From contig NZ_SPMZ01000008.1 of the NCBI RefSeq assembly GCF_012939995.1, forward strand, positions 29,745 through 93,744: DNA of 64,000 nucleotides, in the 5' to 3' direction. The DNA is from Candidatus Competibacter phosphatis (GTDB taxonomy: Bacteria; Pseudomonadota; Gammaproteobacteria; Competibacterales; Competibacteraceae). Below the pieces are notes generated by a model that made no database searches, was not told the DNA's origin, and worked only from the letters and a program-made list of their open reading frames with translations. Positions 58,049 through 64,000 of this stretch are shown one piece after another (the stretch's first letter is position 1; each line of letters starts with the position of its first letter). Made by a program: the position numbers and the translations under genes.

Positions 58049-58068
58049 AGGTTTTTGTCCGGTAGTCC
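58049..58068 (-). repeat. Right inverted repeat of the IS element
   Basis: Matches the left end (57181-57199) apart from one substitution and one extra base in an A run. TTA follows immediately. Confidence 0.85.
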
Positions 58069-58137
58069 TTAGAGACTGTATAAAAACTAACATATTGATT
58101 ATATGATATTAACTTCCGGTAGTATTCGACCAATATC

Positions 58138-58161
58138 ATGCGTAAACGGACTTTTACGCAT
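58138..58161. repeat. Inverted repeat ATGCGTAAA / TTTACGCAT
   Basis: Nine-base perfect arms around a six-base centre, lying 79 bp before the first DnaA box. It could be a protein-binding palindrome or a hairpin. Confidence 0.6.
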
Positions 58162-58239
58162 AACCTGTTGATTTACGGTTTGGTGTTTTTGTACAGCTTC
58201 TTAGGTCGACGCGGGCATGCCGTGGAAGGATATGCGGAG

Positions 58240-58274
58240 TTATCCACAGAACCTGTGGATAACTCTGTGGATAA
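58240..58274. promoter_or_regulatory. Cluster of three consensus DnaA boxes
   Basis: TTATCCACA at 58240-58248 (+), and its complement TGTGGATAA at 58254-58262 and 58266-58274. All are perfect nine-base matches to the strong R1/R4 box, within 35 bp and in mixed orientation. Confidence 0.8.
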
Positions 58275-58451
58275 CTTTCGCCCCATGGGCCTAACTCCGC
58301 GTCGCGAATAGAAGAATGACGGTTTGATGACTTTTTTGATCAGCTTATGGTTTCTTTATTATCAACAAGTTATATTAGTAATTGGAATCAAGCGAGGAAT
58401 TTATACCAAAATGGCGAGCGACAATGGCCAAGAACGGAAAGCGCATAAGCC

Positions 58452-58460
58452 TGTGGATAA
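58452..58460 (-). promoter_or_regulatory. Fourth consensus DnaA box
   Basis: TGTGGATAA, a perfect TTATCCACA on the minus strand, about 178 bp from the three-box cluster and separated from it by AT-rich DNA with a GATC site. Confidence 0.7.
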
Positions 58461-58498
58461 GTCAAGCTCTCTTAAAAATAAAAAAAATTGTTTTTCGT

Positions 58499-58771
58499 CT
58501 AGTCAATCCGAAAATCGTGAAAATCCCGATAGGGCAATGTTTCGCATTGGACGTCAGTGACTCGGGCGGTTTGCGGACCTTGCCACAACCAGTTGCGTAA
58601 GGCGATCACCGCTCTTTCTTCCCCGCAGACCAAGACTTCCACCCGCCGGTCCGGCAGGTTGCGCACATAACCGTTGACGCCCAACCCCCAGGCTTTTTCA
58701 GCGGTGGCGTAACGGAAGCCGACGCCCTGAACGCGGCCGGTCACATGGCAGTGGAGGCACAGGGTTTTCAA
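58499..58771 (-). CDS. acyP: Acylphosphatase
   Basis: 90-residue enzyme that hydrolyses acyl phosphates. GRVQGVGFRYAT contains the catalytic R20, and GYVRNLPDRRVEV contains N38, both at family positions. It lies upstream of the DnaA-box region and downstream of the TlpA-like gene on the same strand. Confidence 0.93.
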   Translation of the reverse strand: MKTLCLHCHVTGRVQGVGFRYATAEKAWGLGVNGYVRNLPDRRVEVLVCGEERAVIALRNWLWQGPQTARVTDVQCETLPYRDFHDFRID

Positions 58772-58792
58772 GGCACTTCCTCTTGAATTGGT

Positions 58793-59308
58793 CTAGCGGG
58801 ACGAACCACCGGTCGATTCCAATTCAGCCAGCCGCTCCGCGAGCATGGCGGCGTTCACGGTCCCCAAGTGGGTATCGACGAGTTCCCCGGTGGGTGAAAT
58901 CAGGAATGTGGTGGGCAAGCCCTTCAGCTCGAATCCGGGCAGCGGTTCGCTGCCGCTCAGCGCCACGGGGAAGGTGATGGCCAGTCGTTCGACGAAGGCG
59001 CGGATTTCGGAGGGGGCGATATCCTCGAAATTGATGCCGACCACGGTGGCGCGTTCGTGGTGCTGCTTGTGAAACGCTTGCAATTCCGGCATTTCCAACA
59101 GGCAGGGAGTGCACCAGGTCGCCCAGAAATTGACGATGACCCACCGGCCGCGGAAATCGGCCAGCCGCACCGGCTGACCGTCCACGCCAGGCAGGGTAAA
59201 GTCCGGGCCTTGCGCGCGGGCGAGAGGGCTCAGCGCCAGCAATGCCAGCAGCAACAGCGCCGGCCGGAAATCGATCCGATAAGAGTGGTATGGGGCGATG
59301 GTGGGCAC
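58793..59308 (-). CDS. TlpA/ResA-like periplasmic thioredoxin
   Basis: 171 residues from a GTG at 59308. Signal peptide (FRPALLLLALLALSPLARAQ) then a thioredoxin fold with WATWCTPC (C66, C69), GLPTTFLISPTGE containing the cis-Pro, and FEDIAPSEIRAFV. It probably reduces disulfides for cytochrome c maturation or a similar task. An ATG start at 59443 would invade the lipoprotein gene, so it is unlikely. Confidence 0.85.
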   Translation of the reverse strand: MPTIAPYHSYRIDFRPALLLLALLALSPLARAQGPDFTLPGVDGQPVRLADFRGRWVIVNFWATWCTPCLLEMPELQAFHKQHHERATVVGINFEDIAPSEIRAFVERLAITFPVALSGSEPLPGFELKGLPTTFLISPTGELVDTHLGTVNAAMLAERLAELESTGGSSR

Positions 59309-59348
59309 TGGAGGTCTCGGTTGCGGGGCTCGGTGTGGAGCGGCAAGT

Positions 59349-59654
59349 CTAGGGAGATTCCGGTCGAACCGCAGTATTGCGCACCGCATCCTCTCGGGCC
59401 TTGATTGCTTCGTCGCGTGCGTCCAGGGCATACCGGCGCGCATCTTCGTAGGCGCCCGTTTCCAAGTGCGCTTGGGCTTTTTGCAGCAGAATCCAGGCCG
59501 CCTGCAAGGTGTTGGGCGCGCGCCGCGCCGCGCCGCTGGCCTCGGCCGACCAAATAGCCTGTCGGGCGTCGCTCATCTCTTGCACGGGGGCGCTCGCGCA
59601 AGCTGCCAGCGCCAATACCGTAACAACGAACAGGGTGGATCCGCGAGTGGACAA
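59349..59654 (-). CDS. DUF4398-like lipoprotein
   Basis: 101 residues. Lipobox LAAC (C19). The mature part is one helical repeat unit (MSDARQAIWSAEASGAARRAPN, then LLQKAQAHLETGAYEDARRYA) as in DUF4398 envelope proteins. No known function. It overlaps no neighbour and stands 41 bp before the TlpA-like gene. Confidence 0.7.
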   Translation of the reverse strand: MSTRGSTLFVVTVLALAACASAPVQEMSDARQAIWSAEASGAARRAPNTLQAAWILLQKAQAHLETGAYEDARRYALDARDEAIKAREDAVRNTAVRPESP

Positions 59655-59668
59655 TGCTTTGAATCTGA

Positions 59669-60871
<1,203 letters not shown>

Positions 60872-60901
60872 ACCTCACGGCCCTGACATGGTCCATATGG
60901 C

Positions 60902-60931
60902 TTGTAAAGATTCGCTCAATCATGTTAGTAT
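60902..60931 (+). promoter_or_regulatory. Promoter of the initiator tRNA
   Basis: TTGTAA and TAGTAT with 18 bases between them, ending 12 bp before the tRNA. A good sigma-70 match. Confidence 0.6.
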
Positions 60932-60943
60932 GACCAACTCTGG

Positions 60944-61020
<77 letters not shown>

Positions 61021-61030
61021 AATTCCAAGG

Positions 61031-61053
61031 AAGCCCGTCAAGGGCTTTTTTTT
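61031..61053 (+). terminator. Terminator after tRNA-fMet
   Basis: Stem AAGCCC / GGGCTT followed by eight Ts in total (61046-61053), a strong Rho-independent signal. Confidence 0.85.
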
Positions 61054-61210
61054 ATGGGGCCGCGTCAGGCGTGTTCGAACTGATAAATAGGCGGGTTGGT
61101 GAGGCGGATGCCCGCCGGGACTGAGGGAGAAGACGGCGCGCGGATAGGCGAGGGAACTCCCCGGCTTGCGTTTTTTGCGCCGTGAGGGATCAGGCGGATT
61201 GGCGAACGAA

Positions 61211-61232
61211 GTGGGCCGCTGGCCCACTTTTT
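61211..61232 (+). terminator. Terminator/attenuator just before rimP
   Basis: GTGGGCC-GCT-GGCCCAC followed by TTTTT. It ends 14 bases before the rimP start, so transcripts arriving from upstream should be attenuated here. The E. coli metY-nusA region also carries terminators before rimP; this could feed back through NusA. Confidence 0.75.
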
Positions 61233-61246
61233 ATTTGGTGATCGAG

Positions 61247-61705
61247 ATGCGCCAGGATTTTCAGATGCTCCGGCGGATAGTGGCCGCCACAGTGGAAGCG
61301 ATGGGCTATGAACTGGTGGGCGTGGAGTTCCACCCGCGCCCCGGCAACGCGCTGTTGCGAGTTTATATCGACGGCGAAAACGGAATCACTTTGGATGACT
61401 GCCAACAGGTCAGCCATCAACTGAGCGGCGTGCTGGATGTCGAGGATCCCATCGCCGGGCCATACACTCTGGAGATCTCTTCGCCCGGCTTGGACCGTCC
61501 GCTGTTCGAGGCCAAGCATTTTGCGCGCTTTGCCGGCGCGGTGGTTCGAATCCAGCTCAGAGAACCGCTGGACGGGCGACGGAAACTGGTCGGGCACCTG
61601 CTGGGGATGCGCGGCGATGACGTGGTGATCGCGAGCAGCGACGGGCAGGAATGGGAGGTGCCGCTTGAGCGGATTGAGAAAGCTCGGTTGGTGCCCCAAC
61701 TCTAA
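61247..61705 (+). CDS. rimP: Ribosome maturation factor RimP
   Basis: 152 residues from ATG 61247 (MRQDFQMLRRIV), which gives the normal RimP start; an upstream ATG at 61166 would cover a terminator hairpin. Needed for 30S maturation. GYELVGVEFHPRPGNALLRV, then GITLDDCQQVSHQLSGVLDVEDP and YTLEISSPGLDRPL are family signatures. It lies 44 bp before nusA. Confidence 0.93.
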   Translation: MRQDFQMLRRIVAATVEAMGYELVGVEFHPRPGNALLRVYIDGENGITLDDCQQVSHQLSGVLDVEDPIAGPYTLEISSPGLDRPLFEAKHFARFAGAVVRIQLREPLDGRRKLVGHLLGMRGDDVVIASSDGQEWEVPLERIEKARLVPQL

Positions 61706-61749
61706 AGGCAGGATGACAGCGTGCGGCTCCGGCTGGGAGGCAGAACGAC

Positions 61750-63336
61750 ATGCGCGTTAAAGACAGCGTTAGCGTTAAAGACAGCAAAGAAGGCCACAAA
61801 GAAATTCTGCTGGTCGTGGATGCCGTTTCCAACGAGAGAGGCGTCGGCAAGGAAATCATTTTTGGCGCCCTGGAAGTGGCGTTGGCATCGGCGGCCAAGA
61901 AGCGCTACGAGGGCGATCCTGACGTGCGGGTGGCGATCAACCGGCGAACCGGCGGTTACGAAACCTTCCGGCGCTGGCTGGTCGTGGACGATGCCGCGCA
62001 GATCGAGAGCCCGGACCGGCAGATGAACCTCGAAGATGCGAGCCGAATCCAGGCGGATGTCCAGGCCGGCGGCTATGTCGAGATCCTCCTGGAAAACGCC
62101 GATTTCGGTGGCCGCATTGCCGCGCAGACCGCCAAGCAAGTCATCGTCCAGAAGGTGCGGGACGCCGAGCGAGCGCAGATCGTGGACGCCTATCTGCACC
62201 GCAAGGGTGAGTTGATCGGTGGGGTGATCAAGCGCCTGGAGCGGGATCGGGATCGACGCTCGGAGCGTGGCGAGCGCTCGGAGCGTAGCGATGTGATCCT
62301 GGATGTGGGTGGCAATGTCGAAGCCAAGATCATGGGCGAGGATCAGATTCCCCGCGAATCGTTCCGGACTGGCGAGCGGGTGCGGGGTTACCTGAAGGAT
62401 GTGCGCACCGAAAGCCGTGGTCCTCAACTCTTCGTCAGCCGGGTGGCGCCAGAATTTCTGAGCGCGCTGTTCTCGCTGGAGGTGCCCGAAATCAACCAGG
62501 GCATCATCGAAATCAAGGGCGCGGCGCGCGATCCCGGCTCGCGGGCCAAGATCGCGGTCAAGAGCAAGGATGCCCGCATTGACCCCATCGGCGCTTGCGT
62601 GGGCATGCGTGGCGCCCGGGTGCAAAGCGTCACCAACGAATTGGCCGGCGAGCGGGTGGATATCGTGCAATGGGACGACGATCCGGTCCGCTTCGTGATG
62701 AATGCGATGTCGCCGGCCGAGGTCGAGTCGGTTATCGTCGACGAGGACGCCCATAGCATGGATATCATCGTCGCCGACGAAAAACAGTTGGCGCAGGCGA
62801 TCGGCAAGGGGGGGCAGAACGTGCAGTTGGCGAGCCGGTTGACCGGCTGGACGCTGAACGTGATGACCCGAACCCAGGCCCAGGCCAAACGCGGTCAGGA
62901 GGACGAAGGCTTGTCGCGCATGTTCGTGGAGCAGTTGGGGGTCGATGAAGAGATCGCCGCGATCCTGGTGCGCGAAGGGTTCGCCGGCCTGGAGGAAGTC
63001 GCCTACGTGCCTGTCCACGAGATGCTGGAGATTCCGGAATTCGATCAGGAGATCGTCGAGGAATTGCGCGGGCGGGCGCGCGACGTGCTGTTGACTCGCG
63101 CCATCGCCGCCGAGGAGCAGATCGACAGCACCCGGCCGGCCGAGGATTTGCTGGGGATGGACGGCATGGACGAGGAACTGGCCTTTACGCTGGCCAGTAA
63201 CGGGATCGCGACCATGGAGGATTTGGCCGAGCTGTCGGTGGACGATCTCAACGATATAGCCGGATTGGATGACGAACGGGCCGCGAAACTGATCATGACG
63301 GCGCGAGCGCCTTGGTTTTCGAATGACGAGCGATAG
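61750..63336 (+). CDS. nusA: Transcription factor NusA
   Basis: 528 residues. Domains: NTD binding RNA polymerase (about 15-140), S1 (about 150-215), KH1 and KH2 (about 225-365), and two acidic repeats (AR1, AR2) at the C-terminus (RPAEDLLGMDGMDEELAFTL…). The N-terminus carries about 16 extra residues containing a repeated VKDS; the family start would be at KEILLVVDAVSNERG. It is cotranscribed between rimP and infB. Confidence 0.95.
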   Translation: MRVKDSVSVKDSKEGHKEILLVVDAVSNERGVGKEIIFGALEVALASAAKKRYEGDPDVRVAINRRTGGYETFRRWLVVDDAAQIESPDRQMNLEDASRIQADVQAGGYVEILLENADFGGRIAAQTAKQVIVQKVRDAERAQIVDAYLHRKGELIGGVIKRLERDRDRRSERGERSERSDVILDVGGNVEAKIMGEDQIPRESFRTGERVRGYLKDVRTESRGPQLFVSRVAPEFLSALFSLEVPEINQGIIEIKGAARDPGSRAKIAVKSKDARIDPIGACVGMRGARVQSVTNELAGERVDIVQWDDDPVRFVMNAMSPAEVESVIVDEDAHSMDIIVADEKQLAQAIGKGGQNVQLASRLTGWTLNVMTRTQAQAKRGQEDEGLSRMFVEQLGVDEEIAAILVREGFAGLEEVAYVPVHEMLEIPEFDQEIVEELRGRARDVLLTRAIAAEEQIDSTRPAEDLLGMDGMDEELAFTLASNGIATMEDLAELSVDDLNDIAGLDDERAAKLIMTARAPWFSNDER

Positions 63337-63366
63337 ACGGGAACGAGCTTGGGCTGGGGGTGGTAA

Positions 63367-64000
63367 ATGGCGGATGTAACGGTCAAGCAGTTTGCAACGG
63401 TCGTCGGCATACCGGTGGATCGCCTATTGGAACAGTTTGCTGAAGCCGGTATACCGGTTGGCGGCGCGGAAGTGACGATTACGGAAAAACAGAAAATGGA
63501 TCTATTGGCGCACTTGCGCAAGAGCCACGGTAACCGACCGGTCCAAGGCGCGGCGGCCGAGCCCAAACGGATTACGCTCAAGCGTAAGACCCATAGCGAA
63601 ATCAAGATGGCCGGCGGTGGTGGTGGGCAGATTAAAACCGTCAGCGTCGAAGTACGCAAAAAGCGTACCTATGTCAAGCGCGGTTTGGCCGAGGAAGACA
63701 CCTCCCGCCAGCGCGAGCCCACGCCAGTCGAATTGCTCGCGCCAACGATGGGCGTGGAAGAACGGCTCCATCATGAAGATGAAACCAGTCGTGTGCGGTC
63801 TGAGTCGGTGGTGGTGACGGCAGTACAAGCGCAGCCGTCGGAACAGGAAGCCCGTCGCCGGGCCGAAGCCGAGGAAGAGACCCGTCGCTTGGCTGAAGCC
63901 GAGGAAGAAGCCCGTCGCCGGGCTGAAGCCGAGGAAGAAGCCCGTCGCCGAGCCGAAGTCGAGGAAGAAGCCCGTCGCCGGGCTGAAGTCGAGGAAGAAG
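63367..64000 (+). CDS. infB: Translation initiation factor IF-2, N-terminal part
   Basis: Starts at ATG 63367 (MADVTVKQFATVVGIPVDRL), 31 bp after nusA, and runs off the window. Visible are the N-terminal IF2_N domain, EPKRITLKRKTHSEIK, and then the low-complexity helical region in which a 10-residue repeat (EEEARRRAEA) recurs. The GTPase domain lies beyond the window. Confidence 0.92.
   Translation, partial: MADVTVKQFATVVGIPVDRLLEQFAEAGIPVGGAEVTITEKQKMDLLAHLRKSHGNRPVQGAAAEPKRITLKRKTHSEIKMAGGGGGQIKTVSVEVRKKRTYVKRGLAEEDTSRQREPTPVELLAPTMGVEERLHHEDETSRVRSESVVVTAVQAQPSEQEARRRAEAEEETRRLAEAEEEARRRAEAEEEARRRAEVEEEARRRAEVEEE

Larger units (their letters stand above)
57181..58068 (+). mobile_element. 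IS5-family insertion sequence, 888 bp
   Basis: The inverted repeats are GGACTATCGGACAAAACC at the left end and, reading the right end backwards, GGACTACCGGACAAAAACC. One substitution and one A separate them. TTA is duplicated at both sides. The two-frame transposase fits the IS427 subgroup of IS5, which uses frameshifting. The element landed exactly at the proS stop codon and keeps it as TAG. Confidence 0.88.
57250..58106 (+). pseudogene. IS5-family transposase in two frames
   Basis: Frame 1 (57250-57684) has the N-terminal part: EIWTLFEPILPARIWCGNGR, WEMLPAGFPSHKTVQRRLAVW, INWDQVLLDGSKKPAKK. The canonical continuation, RGEQTGPSPVDRAKCGTAL and MPLGVVVTAANAND, lies in the −1 frame. An A6G run at 57583-57589 is well placed for programmed −1 slippage. 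The DDE residues are split between the frames. In the given sequence the second frame runs out of the element to 58106; one T fewer at 58052-58056 would put a TAG stop inside the right repeat. Confidence 0.8.
58069..58498. other. AT-rich non-coding region with DnaA boxes
   Basis: 430 bp between the IS element and acyP. It has the other TTA duplication copy, a hairpin at 58138-58161, four perfect DnaA boxes, GATC at about 58339 and AT-rich runs (58320-58440). A 78-codon open frame here (58324) has no coding features and no family match. Confidence 0.6.

Noticed and set aside
58240..58274. Chromosomal replication origin
   Set aside because: DnaA boxes are strong but neither dnaA nor the usual origin neighbours are present and skew cannot be measured, so I keep it as a DnaA-box cluster only.
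58324..58560. 78-codon open frame in the DnaA-box region
   Set aside because: It overlaps acyP antisense, has no ribosome site or family features, and its composition looks non-coding.

Overview
The window is 64 kb of a high-GC gammaproteobacterial chromosome. The evidence is the gene content: an initiator tRNA-rimP-nusA-infB block arranged as in E. coli, a Pqi lipid-transport operon, zapE, rimI next to a glycosylase gene in the holD position, and a bioBAFCD operon. A glgX-treZ-treY set suggests glycogen and trehalose metabolism. An affiliation near Competibacteraceae or Methylococcales is a guess from gene content only.

Layout: 0-11.4 kb holds housekeeping genes (prc, a DUF815 ATPase, a YqhA-like protein, an MscK-like channel, dtd, pip, a HAD phosphatase, hemH, a hydroxyacid dehydrogenase). 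11.7-17.1 kb is an accessory stretch of small exported, lipoprotein and membrane genes. 17.2-22.3 kb has a PAS/GAF/GGDEF cyclase, zapE, cysQ and a yrfG-like phosphatase. 22.4-27.3 kb is a pqiA-pqiA-pqiB-pqiC operon followed by a TerD-trypsin fusion gene. 27.4-33.2 kb is a visibly AT-rich island with an exosortase-type acyltransferase, a phosphate-binding-like protein, a beta-barrel porin and a GGDEF-EAL protein; most of its frames are broken at homopolymers. 33.2-38.9 kb has an encapsulated-ferritin-like gene without a shell gene and the complete biotin operon. 39-42.4 kb has cspA, rimI, a type-4 uracil-DNA glycosylase with a HolD(psi)-like N-terminus, and leuA. 42.6-49.6 kb is glgX-treZ-treY, lying inside what looks like an ilvBHC-pssA-leuA block. 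49.6-54.6 kb is pssA, a NYN protein, ilvC, ilvH and ilvB. 55-64 kb has a DUF4124 gene, proS, a complete IS5-family element inserted exactly at the proS stop codon, a DnaA-box cluster, acyP, a TlpA-like thioredoxin, wrbA, DUF2069, tRNA-fMet, rimP, nusA and the start of infB.

The most notable points are: (i) the TerD-serine protease fusion behind the Pqi operon; (ii) the psi-like clamp-loader peptide on a uracil-DNA glycosylase; (iii) the binding protein-porin-cyclic-di-GMP module in the AT-rich island; (iv) the orphan EncFtn; (v) four perfect DnaA boxes next to a fresh IS insertion; (vi) about 20 one-base frame breaks, nearly all in homopolymers and nearly all +1. Because reading frames are intact on both sides of each break, point (vi) looks more like sequencing error than gene decay, although slippage is possible.
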